Source of the DNA: Pedobacter frigiditerrae | GTDB lineage: Bacteria; Bacteroidota; Bacteroidia; Sphingobacteriales; Sphingobacteriaceae | Assembly: GCF_032678705.1 (NCBI RefSeq) | Contig: NZ_JAVTSS010000001.1 | Span: 248,001 to 312,000, forward strand | Length of the DNA stretch: 64,000 bases | Direction: 5' to 3' | Part shown: piece by piece, positions 26,959 through 35,347 of the stretch | Numbering within the stretch: the stretch's first letter is position 1 | Layout: each line of letters opens with the position of its first letter | Notes under the pieces: model-generated | Told to the model about the DNA's origin: nothing | Database searches by the model: none | The model's input: the letters and a program-made list of their open reading frames with translations, nothing else | Translations under genes and position numbers: made by a program

Positions 26959-28245
26959 ATGAAAAACTTTGTTGATGAATTGCGTTGGAGAGGGATGTTG
27001 CATGACATTATGCCAAATACAGAAGAAAAGCTGAATGAGGCAATGTGTGCAGGTTATATTGGTTTTGACCCAACTGCCGATTCATTGCATATTGGTCACC
27101 TCACTCAAATCATGACCTTAATCCATTTTCAAAATGCTGGACACAAACCAGTTGCTTTGGTAGGTGGTGCTACAGGTATGGTTGGCGACCCTTCAGGTAA
27201 ATCTGATGAGAGAAACCTGCAGACTGAAGAAATGGTAGCTCACAACTTAGCAGGAATGAAAACCCAACTTGCAAAGTTTTTGAAGTTTGAAGATGCTGGT
27301 AATGGCGCTATTATGGTTAATAATGCTGATTGGTTCAAAAACATGAACTTCTTAGACTTTATACGTGATGTTGGTAAACACATCACGGTAAACTACATGA
27401 TGGCAAAAGACAGCGTTAAAAAACGTTTGGAAGGTGAAACTGGAATGTCTTTTACAGAATTTAGTTATCAATTGGTACAAGGTTATGATTTTTACTACTT
27501 GTGGAAACACCATAACTGTGTGCTGCAAATGGGTGGTTCTGACCAATGGGGTAACATTGTTACTGGAACAGAGTTGATTAGAAGAAAAGACCAAGGCACA
27601 GCTTATGCCATTACTACGCAATTGATTAAAAAAGCAGACGGTACTAAATTTGGTAAAACGGAAAGTGGTGCTGTTTGGTTAAACGCAGAAAAAACTTCGC
27701 CTTATAAATATTACCAGTTTTGGTTAAACTCTTCTGATGACGATGTGAAAAAATGGATTAGAATTTTCACATTAAAAACACAAGAAGAGATAGAGGCGTT
27801 AGAACAAGAGCATGATACTGCTCCACACTTGCGTATTTTACAAAAAGCTTTGGCTGAAGATATTACCATCAGAACTCACTCAAAGGAAGCGTTAGAAACT
27901 GCGATAAAAACATCAGAGTTTTTATTTGGAAACGGTGCTGTTGAGTTTTTGCAAACATTAAATTCTAAAAGTGTTTTAGAGATTTTTGAAGGTGTCCCTC
28001 AATTCACCATATCAAAAGCTGAATTAGCTGATGGAATTGATGTGGCTACATTGCTAGCAGAAAAAACCACTGTATTTCCATCAAAAGGAGAAGTTAAAAA
28101 AACTGTTCAAGGTGGTGGATTGAGCGTGAATAAAGTTAAGGTTCCAGAAATTACATCAACTTTTGGAACAAGTGATTTGATTAACAATCAGTTTATTGTT
28201 GTGCAAAAAGGTAAGAAAAACTATTTCTTATTGATAGCGGAATAG
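26959..28245 (+). CDS. tyrS: Tyrosyl-tRNA synthetase
   Basis: 428 residues, class Ic synthetase. The HIGH motif is in FDPTADSLHIGHL near residue 43, and the KMSKS-equivalent is KADGTKFGKTESG near 230. QLVQGYDFYYLWKHHNC and QMGGSDQWGN line the tyrosine pocket. A C-terminal S4 RNA-binding domain ends the protein (GGGLSVNKVKV, then VVQKGKKNYFLL). Its own promoter and a long leader lie upstream and a terminator downstream. Confidence 0.98.
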   Translation: MKNFVDELRWRGMLHDIMPNTEEKLNEAMCAGYIGFDPTADSLHIGHLTQIMTLIHFQNAGHKPVALVGGATGMVGDPSGKSDERNLQTEEMVAHNLAGMKTQLAKFLKFEDAGNGAIMVNNADWFKNMNFLDFIRDVGKHITVNYMMAKDSVKKRLEGETGMSFTEFSYQLVQGYDFYYLWKHHNCVLQMGGSDQWGNIVTGTELIRRKDQGTAYAITTQLIKKADGTKFGKTESGAVWLNAEKTSPYKYYQFWLNSSDDDVKKWIRIFTLKTQEEIEALEQEHDTAPHLRILQKALAEDITIRTHSKEALETAIKTSEFLFGNGAVEFLQTLNSKSVLEIFEGVPQFTISKAELADGIDVATLLAEKTTVFPSKGEVKKTVQGGGLSVNKVKVPEITSTFGTSDLINNQFIVVQKGKKNYFLLIAE

Positions 28246-28267
28246 TAACCTTTAAATATTATAAATC

Positions 28268-28297
28268 AAATCCCATTCTGAAAAGATTGGGATTTTT
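28268..28297. terminator. Bidirectional terminator between tyrS and the LuxE-like gene
   Basis: AAATCCCATTC pairs with GATTGGGATTT (one mismatch) and is followed by T6 on +. On - the AAA start gives a shorter T-run, so it can serve both convergent genes. Confidence 0.8.
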
Positions 28298-29295
28298 TAT
28301 TGCACCAACAAATTACATCCTCTGATATCAGCATTGTCAAACCTGCCCAGTACTTCAAAGCTGCCGTCTGCATAAATTTTTCCTAAGTCTTGGGTAGCGA
28401 TAAAAGAGCAAGAGTTGATGTTAGCCAAATCAATTACATTAATTCCTCCGCTTTGCCTGTTTTGTAATAAACTTAATGGGTCTGAGGTGTCTCTTAACAA
28501 GATTTTCATCCAAGGTGGGCAATTGAAAATACCTTCTCCATAAGAATAACCTTGAGAAAGTAATTCGGTCATCCCGTATTCGCTGTGAATATGTTTTACA
28601 CCAAAACCTGAAGTTAAAATACCATGTAATTCTTCCCGTACCATTTCTTTTCTTTTGCCTTTCATTCCGCCTGTTTCCATTACAATTAACGCTGGAAAAT
28701 CAATTTGAAACTGTTCTACAAAATCTAATAAAGCATAAGTAACGCCTATTAGAATGGTTTTTTGATTAGCTTTTTTTAAATCTGTTAGGGTGTTGAAGAG
28801 CTTCGTTAAATCATCAAGAAAATATCCACTTTTTGGATGTAGGCTTTGTTTCAGTAAATCATCAACCATGTAAATTAAAGAAGAACCTTCTCGTTCTAAA
28901 TAGGATGGAAGCAATGCTAAGGTGCAAATATCCTTGGGATTGCCGTAAAATTGCTCGAAGGCCTTATTGAAACTTTGTTCGTAAATACTTACATCACTAA
29001 CTAAATGTTTACTAGTTATTTGACCCGTTGTACCAGAGCTGCTGAAAACAATTTGAGGTTCTTGGTTCGTACTTAAAACTTGGTGACTTTTAAAAAAGCT
29101 AATCGGTAAAAAAGGGATTTCCTTGTAGTTTTTTATTGATGAAGGATTAACCTTCAAATGGGAAATATAATCATGATAAACCTGACAATTTTTAGCTTGA
29201 TGCTCAAAAACAGTTAAAGCAACTTCATTAAAAGTTGTTTCAGTATCGATAGAAAAAATTTGTTCAGGAGTTAAATGCACTGGACAAAAGTACAA
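28297..29295 (-). CDS. LuxE-like acyl-protein synthetase / AMP-forming enzyme
   Basis: 332 residues. The ATP-binding loop of the adenylate-forming superfamily, FSSSGTTGQITSKH, is near residue 83, and HSEYGMTELLSQGY near 235 is the motif A5-type acyl site (YGMTE). The short length and lack of the C-terminal lid match the LuxE / phenylacetate-CoA-ligase-like group. LuxE activates fatty acids for luciferase in Vibrio, but no lux genes are here. Similar genes are common in Bacteroidota, with unknown substrates. It is followed in the same direction by nothing and preceded by a small membrane protein gene. Confidence 0.8.
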   Translation of the reverse strand: MYFCPVHLTPEQIFSIDTETTFNEVALTVFEHQAKNCQVYHDYISHLKVNPSSIKNYKEIPFLPISFFKSHQVLSTNQEPQIVFSSSGTTGQITSKHLVSDVSIYEQSFNKAFEQFYGNPKDICTLALLPSYLEREGSSLIYMVDDLLKQSLHPKSGYFLDDLTKLFNTLTDLKKANQKTILIGVTYALLDFVEQFQIDFPALIVMETGGMKGKRKEMVREELHGILTSGFGVKHIHSEYGMTELLSQGYSYGEGIFNCPPWMKILLRDTSDPLSLLQNRQSGGINVIDLANINSCSFIATQDLGKIYADGSFEVLGRFDNADIRGCNLLVQ

Positions 29296-29306
29296 ACAAT
29301 TATGAT

Positions 29307-29657
29307 TTAGGCAGGAGTTTTCATGCTAATCATTGCTTTTCTGAAATGATAACCACAATAGCCACTTATGCCAGCTGCCAATCCGCCTAATAAACCGGTA
29401 ACTACTAAAACTATTGGCCACAATTTCACACTCAACATTTCTGCAACACGAGTAGCTAAAACATTATGATTTGGTAAGCTTTTAAACAAAGCCATCGCTA
29501 TCCACAAGGTGAAAATAGCCAAGAAGGGTTGCCAAAAGGATATTTTACCTGTTTTGCCAATTATACCACAGGTTGCAAATGCGATAACAATTACAATCCA
29601 CCATGGTAAAACCATTTGCAATAAGAAAGAAGCTATAATGATGACGATGAATACCAT
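29307..29657 (-). CDS. Small membrane protein of unknown function
   Basis: 116 residues, mostly hydrophobic. Three or four membrane spans can be drawn: about 2-20, 22-38, 44-62 and 78-100 (LWPIVLVVTGLLGGLAAGI). No motif is recognised. It lies two bases downstream of the penicillin acylase gene and 12 bases upstream of the LuxE-like gene, so the three appear to form one transcript. Confidence 0.75.
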   Translation of the reverse strand: MVFIVIIIASFLLQMVLPWWIVIVIAFATCGIIGKTGKISFWQPFLAIFTLWIAMALFKSLPNHNVLATRVAEMLSVKLWPIVLVVTGLLGGLAAGISGYCGYHFRKAMISMKTPA

Positions 29658-29659
29658 TT

Positions 29660-32092
29660 TTATTTTTTTGAGATTTTATAACGAGAAATTATTTTGCCAG
29701 CACTATCATCTGGAGATTGCATGAAGAACAAATCGTATAGCTTTCCTTGTGCCCAAGTATCAACCATGTTATCGTAATATGGACTACCTGGATTACCAGA
29801 TTGACCGCCAGGATAAACGCCATGACCTTTTACGTTTTTCCCAAGCTCAACTACCATCCTCCATGATGGACCATTAGTTTCGCTTATGGCATTAACTGTG
29901 CTTTTGGCTCCACCAATTAATAGTTTTTTGGAACCGAAGCCAGGTATTTTAGCTAAGTGTGGAACGTTTGTGCCTTTAACTTTTCCCCAATACCAATTTT
30001 TACCAATAGAACCATATTTTCGTTCTAAACTATCGCAAGCAAATTTAAATGATTCGTTTACCAAGTCGGCTAGCATTTCATTTTTAGATGTTTTAATGTT
30101 ATCGAACCACTTTGAGCTAGGGTCATTTCTAATTAATTCAATTGTTCTATCCCTAGAAGGATAACGCATCGGGATGTCTGAAATGGTAAATTCATCATCC
30201 CAAATATCGAAGCTTAACCTTTTAGTCCATAAATCGAAGATACTCGGAGCGACTTCTTTTGATTCGAAAAATTTATTCCACTTTGTGGTGATATTTAATG
30301 CCTCTTTTTGCGTGGCATTTAGTTTGCTTGCATCTATAAGTGGCAAGATATGAGGTAATAAATCTTGTGCGGTAATACTGTAAGAATCACTTTGCAAAAC
30401 CCTCATGCTATCTGCTGTAGCGTCTTTCATAACCGTTAACCTGTCATTAATTCGTTGACCACGCTCGTAAGGAGCAAATTCCCAATTGATGTAATAAGGA
30501 TATGTTGGATCGGTTGATGATTGATTTGCCGAGCTCACAAAGTTTCTAGGCGGGTTTTTAACCGTCGGATTTTGGTTTGCAGGAATCCAACCCTGCCAAT
30601 CGTTAGCTGGGTCTGAGCCATCTAAAATGAATTTACCTTGTTCTTTCCATTTTAAAGGGAATTTACCGTTGGGTGTAATGGCGATATCATTCTCTGCACT
30701 GGCAAATATAAAATTCTGGGCAGGAGCAGTATAATAGGTTAAAGCTTTTCTATAATCAGCATAATTTTTTCCTCTGTTAAGCAAATAGAAAGTCAGTAAT
30801 TCATTAGATTTATCATGAGCAATCCATCTTAAAGCATTTCCCATGGGAATATTATTTGCCTTACCATAATTAGGTTTCTGAAAATAAACAACTGGTCCTT
30901 GATGTGTATAATAAACAGTATCAATTTCATCAGGGCTACCTTTAATTTTTATGGTTTCTAAACGTTGAACGGTATTTTTCCAGCTGTTGTTGTACCAATA
31001 ACTTTTATGCGAATTGTCTTTGAATTTAATTTGATAAAAATCAAGTACATCAGCCGCCACGTTAGTTACGCCCCAAGCAATGTCTTTATTAAAGCCGATA
31101 ATAACACCAGGAGCACCAGGAAGGGAAACACCATAAGTATTTAAGCCTGGTGCGTTTAATTGAATCTGATACCAAATTGAAGGTAATGTTAAATCTAAAT
31201 GCGGATCGTTTGCTAAAATTGGATAACCAGATTTAGTTTTTGCTCCTGAAACCGCCCAGTTATTACTTCCAATTCCTTCTATTTTCTGTTTTGTTTTAAT
31301 ATCACCAGTCATCATTTCTGTATAACCTACAGGAGTTGGCGGAATTGGTAGAGGTGTAAAATCCCATTTTGTACCTACTGGTATAATTGGACTTTCTTTG
31401 AAAGGATAATCTGGGAAAAGATCTTTAGTGATTTCGGGACCAAATTTTTTAAGGATGTTGGTCATGTAGAATTCATCAGAACCCATTGCCAAAACGGCTG
31501 ACATTTGTTTAAGTAGTAAAGCACATTTAATGGGTGTCCAATCTTCTGGTTTAAAATCCAACAACTTATATTCTACTGGTAAATTTGCCCTTGATAAAGA
31601 ATGGATGTAAGCATTTATTCCTTCCGTATAAGCCAAAATCATTTCCTTAGCTTTTGGATCTTCCATCATTCCTTTTAACGAATTTTCGGCACCATAAACC
31701 ATTCCCATTCTGCGTTGGTAGCGATCAACTTCTATGGCTTTTTTTCCAACAACTTCAGAAATTCTTCCAGCGGCAAATCTAGTTTGAAAATCCATTTGCC
31801 ATAGGCGATGCATTGCAGTAACATAACCTTGGGCATAATAAACATCATGGTCGTTTTGGGCAAAAACGTGAGGTATCATTTTGTCATCAAAAAGGATATC
31901 TATTTTGTCATGAGCTCCTTTTAGCTTCATTTTTTTGCTTGTGTTTACCATATCACTCTCGGCATTCTGCCAAAAACCTGTAAATGGATTTAGGAATTTT
32001 AAAATGGGTGGTAAATCACCAAATTTAGTGTTTAATGCATAGGCCAATAAAATAGGTATAATGATGCAGATGAGGGCTTTTACTCTATTCAT
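29660..32092 (-). CDS. Penicillin acylase family N-terminal nucleophile amidase
   Basis: 810 residues, the size of an unprocessed penicillin/acyl-homoserine-lactone acylase. An N-terminal hydrophobic segment (residues 3-20) sends it to the periplasm. The alpha chain has YAQGYVTAMHRLWQMDFQTR. The autocleavage site is IGSNNWAVSG with Ser276 as the new N-terminal nucleophile. LANDPHLDLTLPSIWY and PGVIIGFNKDIAWGVTN follow, as in the family. The C-terminal part keeps a GGQSGNPGSPYYDN motif. Substrate (penicillin-like amide, AHL or other N-acyl amide) cannot be deduced. Confidence 0.92.
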   Translation of the reverse strand: MNRVKALICIIIPILLAYALNTKFGDLPPILKFLNPFTGFWQNAESDMVNTSKKMKLKGAHDKIDILFDDKMIPHVFAQNDHDVYYAQGYVTAMHRLWQMDFQTRFAAGRISEVVGKKAIEVDRYQRRMGMVYGAENSLKGMMEDPKAKEMILAYTEGINAYIHSLSRANLPVEYKLLDFKPEDWTPIKCALLLKQMSAVLAMGSDEFYMTNILKKFGPEITKDLFPDYPFKESPIIPVGTKWDFTPLPIPPTPVGYTEMMTGDIKTKQKIEGIGSNNWAVSGAKTKSGYPILANDPHLDLTLPSIWYQIQLNAPGLNTYGVSLPGAPGVIIGFNKDIAWGVTNVAADVLDFYQIKFKDNSHKSYWYNNSWKNTVQRLETIKIKGSPDEIDTVYYTHQGPVVYFQKPNYGKANNIPMGNALRWIAHDKSNELLTFYLLNRGKNYADYRKALTYYTAPAQNFIFASAENDIAITPNGKFPLKWKEQGKFILDGSDPANDWQGWIPANQNPTVKNPPRNFVSSANQSSTDPTYPYYINWEFAPYERGQRINDRLTVMKDATADSMRVLQSDSYSITAQDLLPHILPLIDASKLNATQKEALNITTKWNKFFESKEVAPSIFDLWTKRLSFDIWDDEFTISDIPMRYPSRDRTIELIRNDPSSKWFDNIKTSKNEMLADLVNESFKFACDSLERKYGSIGKNWYWGKVKGTNVPHLAKIPGFGSKKLLIGGAKSTVNAISETNGPSWRMVVELGKNVKGHGVYPGGQSGNPGSPYYDNMVDTWAQGKLYDLFFMQSPDDSAGKIISRYKISKK

Positions 32093-32235
32093 TAGTTATA
32101 GATGAGTTTATTTGGTTATCGAATTTTGTTCTTGTTAAAAGAAGCATAGACTGCAATTTACTATAAAATTGATTTTAAATGCAATGAAATTAGATTTTGT
32201 CTAAAAAATTATAAAGAAATTATACAGCATAGTAT

Positions 32236-32265
32236 TTGTTAGTTTCAAAATTTGTACTAAGTTTA
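32236..32265 (+). promoter_or_regulatory. Probable promoter of the TonB receptor gene
   Basis: TTG at 32236-32238 and TAAGTTTA at 32258-32265 (one mismatch to TAnnTTTG) with a 19-base spacer. The transcript would start near 32271 with a leader of about 26 bases. Confidence 0.5.
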
Positions 32266-32297
32266 TACTATATAAACAAATATAAACTACTTTGAGT

Positions 32298-35216
32298 ATG
32301 AACAAAATCTTTACAAAAGTCATTTTTATGCTTTTTATGTTACTTGCAACTGGGCTTGCGGTACATGCGCAAAGCATAGTGGTTAGTGGTACCGTTACGG
32401 ATAAACTGACCAAAGAGCCGATACCAGGTGTAAGCGTAACTGTTAAAGGAAAGACAATCGGGTCATCTACAGATTCAAAAGGACAGTTTTCTTTTAGCAC
32501 GACAGAAAAGCCACCATTTACTTTATTAGTTTCTTATATAGGCTTTACTACTGTTGAAAGAGAGGTTTCAAGTAATACTGCAAATTTAACTTTTGAGTTA
32601 GAAAGTGGAGCGATTTTAGGCCAAGAAGTAGTTGTTTCTGCATCTAGAACACCAGAACGTATTTTGGAATCTCCTGTTTCTGTAGAGCGTATCAGTTCTT
32701 CTCAATTAAAAGAGTTGCCAGCTCCATCATTTTATGATGCATTGAACAATTTAAAAGGAGTGGAGATGAGTACTCAAAGTTTAACCTTCAAGTCGGTTAA
32801 TACTCGTGGTTTCAACGCAAATGGTAACGTACGTTTTAATCAGTATATCGATGGAATGGATAACCAAGCTCCAGGCTTAAATTTCTCAGTAGGTAATATT
32901 GTAGGTTTATCAGAGTTGGATGTAGATAATGTTGAGTTATTACCTGGTGCTGCTTCAGCATTATATGGTGCTGGTGGTATTAATGGTACATTACTAATGA
33001 CCTCAAAAAATCCTTATCAATATCAAGGTGCAAGTTTTATGTACAAAGCAGGTATTAATCATGTTGATGATAACAATACTAACCAAGGCGTTCAAGAATT
33101 TAAACAATTAGATGTTCGTTTAGCAAAATCTTGGAATAACAAATTCGGTTTCAAAACTTCATTTGGTTTTTTACAAGCAAAAGATTGGGCTGCTACTGAT
33201 ACACGTAATTTTGATAGAACAGCTCGTCAGTTAAAAGGTGGCGATAGAAGTAGCGATCCAAATTATGATGGTATAAACGTATATGGTGATGAAATCAGCC
33301 AAAATATGCTGAATGTAACTCAATCACTAAATTCTGGAATTATCGCAGGCGTTAATGCAGCGAGTGGAGGTGCAATTCCAAATATTCAAACTTCGTTAAA
33401 TGGAGCTTTTACAGCATTAGGCGTTGCCGCAGGTGCTGCTCCATCTGCAGCACAACAGGCTGCGGTACTTGGTTTTTTCCCAGCAGCTTTAAGACCAACC
33501 ATCCAAAGTTATTTGCCTTTTTATGTTGGTTTAAGAGTTCCAGGATTGTTGCCTAATCAATTTGTATCTAGAACAGGTTATGCTGAAAGTGATCTAGTAG
33601 ATTATGATACTAAATCGTTAAAAACATCAACTTCATTACATTATAAATTCAGTAATACTATTGAAGCGATTGCACAAGCTAATTGGGGAACAGGAACATC
33701 TGTTTACACAGGTACTGATCGTTATTCTCTAAGAAACTTCAGCATAGGACAATATAAATTAGAATTAAAAGGCCAAGATTTCTTCTTAAGAGGTTACACT
33801 ACTCAAGAACGTTCGGGAGAAGCTTATAATGCTACTATTCTTGGAACTTTTATTAATGAAGCCTGGAAACCATCTGGAGGCTTAACAGGTTGGTATGCAC
33901 AATATATTGGAAATTATTCGGCTGCTAAACAAGCTGGTCAAACAGATGCGGCTGCGCAAACTTTTGCAAGATCTCAAGCAGATGTTGGTCGTTTAATTCC
34001 TGGTACTGCTGGATATGAAACTGCGAAAGATGCCATAACCAAAAAAACTATTGGCCCAGCAAATGGTGCTAAGTTTAATGATAAAACCAATTTGTTCCAT
34101 TATGAAGGTATGTACAACTTCTCTAACGCATTAAATAATGTTGTAGAGTTACAAGTTGGTGCATCTTATCGCGATTACTTCTTGCATTCTGACGGAACTA
34201 TATTTGATGATGCAACTCGTGACATAACCATTAATGAGTATGGTGCATTTGTTCAAATGGGTAAAAAGTTTGGAGAGAAATTTAAATTGACAGTTGCTGG
34301 TCGCTATGATAAAAGCAAAAACTTTGAAGGTAGAATTACTCCTCGTGTAACTGGTGTATGGACCGTTGCGCCTAACAACAACATTAGAGCATCATTCCAA
34401 ACTGGTTATCGTAATCCAACAACTCAAGATCAATATATTGATTTGGCAGTGGGTGGAGGTTCAACTCGTTTAATTGGTGGTTTACCTGAATCAATTAACA
34501 AATATGCCTTAAATACCAATAAAGGTGTAACATCAGCAAGTTATAGGGCATTTGTTGCATCTGCAGCAGCTGGCGCTCCTAACCCAGCTTTATTGCAAGC
34601 CTATACTTTTGATGCAGAAGGCTTACGTCCTGAAAGTGTTAAATCTTTTGAAATAGGTTATAAAGGACTAGCAACAAGTAAATTATTAATCGATGGTTAT
34701 GTTTATTATAACATCTACAAAGATTTTATTGGTGGTGTAGAATTATATCAAAATCCTACAACAACTGCTGTAAAGTTCAATGTACCAGTTAATATCAGCG
34801 AAGAAGTTAAATCTTACGGTGCTGCATTTGGTTTAGACTACCAAGTAGGTAAATTTAACTTTAACGGTAATACATCATACAACAAGTTAAGCGATGTATC
34901 TCCAACCTTTGATAATAACTTTAATACGCCAGAATGGAGATTTAATGCTGGTGTTGGAAGCAGAGAGATCATTAAAAACTTTGGCTTTAATGTACAGTAC
35001 AGATGGCAAGATACTTTCATGTGGAGTTCTACATTCGCAACAGGTCAAGTTCCATCATATTCTACATTTGATGCGCAGGTTAACTTGAAAGTGCCTTCGG
35101 TTAAATCGATCATTAAATTAGGTGGTTCTAACATTTTAAATAAATACTATCAAACATCATTTGGTAATCCATCTGTTGGAGCGTTGTATTATTTATCATA
35201 TACATTTAACCCATAG
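32298..35216 (+). CDS. TonB-dependent outer-membrane receptor with CarboxypepD_reg-like domain
   Basis: About 972 residues from the ATG at 32298; an upstream in-frame TTG would add two residues only. A signal peptide (MNKIFTKVIFMLFMLLATGLA) is followed by the carboxypeptidase-regulatory-like beta domain VSGTVTDKLTKEPIPGVSVT. The plug begins with VVVSASRTPERILESPVSV and has LLPGAASALYGAGGINGTL. The 22-strand barrel ends in a C-terminal aromatic residue pattern (YYLSYTFNP). It is first in a run of maltodextrin genes, so uptake of malto-oligosaccharides is the likely job. No SusD partner follows, and it ends in its own terminator, so the link is by neighbourhood only. Confidence 0.93.
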   Translation: MNKIFTKVIFMLFMLLATGLAVHAQSIVVSGTVTDKLTKEPIPGVSVTVKGKTIGSSTDSKGQFSFSTTEKPPFTLLVSYIGFTTVEREVSSNTANLTFELESGAILGQEVVVSASRTPERILESPVSVERISSSQLKELPAPSFYDALNNLKGVEMSTQSLTFKSVNTRGFNANGNVRFNQYIDGMDNQAPGLNFSVGNIVGLSELDVDNVELLPGAASALYGAGGINGTLLMTSKNPYQYQGASFMYKAGINHVDDNNTNQGVQEFKQLDVRLAKSWNNKFGFKTSFGFLQAKDWAATDTRNFDRTARQLKGGDRSSDPNYDGINVYGDEISQNMLNVTQSLNSGIIAGVNAASGGAIPNIQTSLNGAFTALGVAAGAAPSAAQQAAVLGFFPAALRPTIQSYLPFYVGLRVPGLLPNQFVSRTGYAESDLVDYDTKSLKTSTSLHYKFSNTIEAIAQANWGTGTSVYTGTDRYSLRNFSIGQYKLELKGQDFFLRGYTTQERSGEAYNATILGTFINEAWKPSGGLTGWYAQYIGNYSAAKQAGQTDAAAQTFARSQADVGRLIPGTAGYETAKDAITKKTIGPANGAKFNDKTNLFHYEGMYNFSNALNNVVELQVGASYRDYFLHSDGTIFDDATRDITINEYGAFVQMGKKFGEKFKLTVAGRYDKSKNFEGRITPRVTGVWTVAPNNNIRASFQTGYRNPTTQDQYIDLAVGGGSTRLIGGLPESINKYALNTNKGVTSASYRAFVASAAAGAPNPALLQAYTFDAEGLRPESVKSFEIGYKGLATSKLLIDGYVYYNIYKDFIGGVELYQNPTTTAVKFNVPVNISEEVKSYGAAFGLDYQVGKFNFNGNTSYNKLSDVSPTFDNNFNTPEWRFNAGVGSREIIKNFGFNVQYRWQDTFMWSSTFATGQVPSYSTFDAQVNLKVPSVKSIIKLGGSNILNKYYQTSFGNPSVGALYYLSYTFNP

Positions 35217-35232
35217 TTCTCAATATTTTAAA

Positions 35233-35270
35233 AGATCCTCTCTACGGAAGTGGAGAGGATTTTTTTTTAT
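35233..35270 (+). terminator. Rho-independent terminator after the TonB receptor gene
   Basis: ATCCTCTC (35235-35242) pairs with GAGAGGAT (35253-35260) and runs into nine Ts. It begins 17 bases after the stop. Confidence 0.9.
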
Positions 35271-35294
35271 AATTAAAGATTTTTTTTTAAACCT

Positions 35295-35324
35295 TTGGCT
35301 ATTAACATAAAAATTATCACTTTC
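35295..35324 (+). promoter_or_regulatory. Possible promoter of the maltodextrin operon
   Basis: TTG at 35295-35297 and TCACTTTC at 35317-35324 lie 19 bases apart; the second differs at two positions from TAnnTTTG. Its place between a terminator and the first enzyme gene supports a promoter here. Confidence 0.3.
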
Positions 35325-35347
35325 GCTTAATATCAACCAAATATAAA

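Noticed and set aside
28297..29295. Part of a lux (bioluminescence) operon
   Set aside because: Only a LuxE-like adenylating enzyme is present; no luxAB, luxC or luxD nearby.
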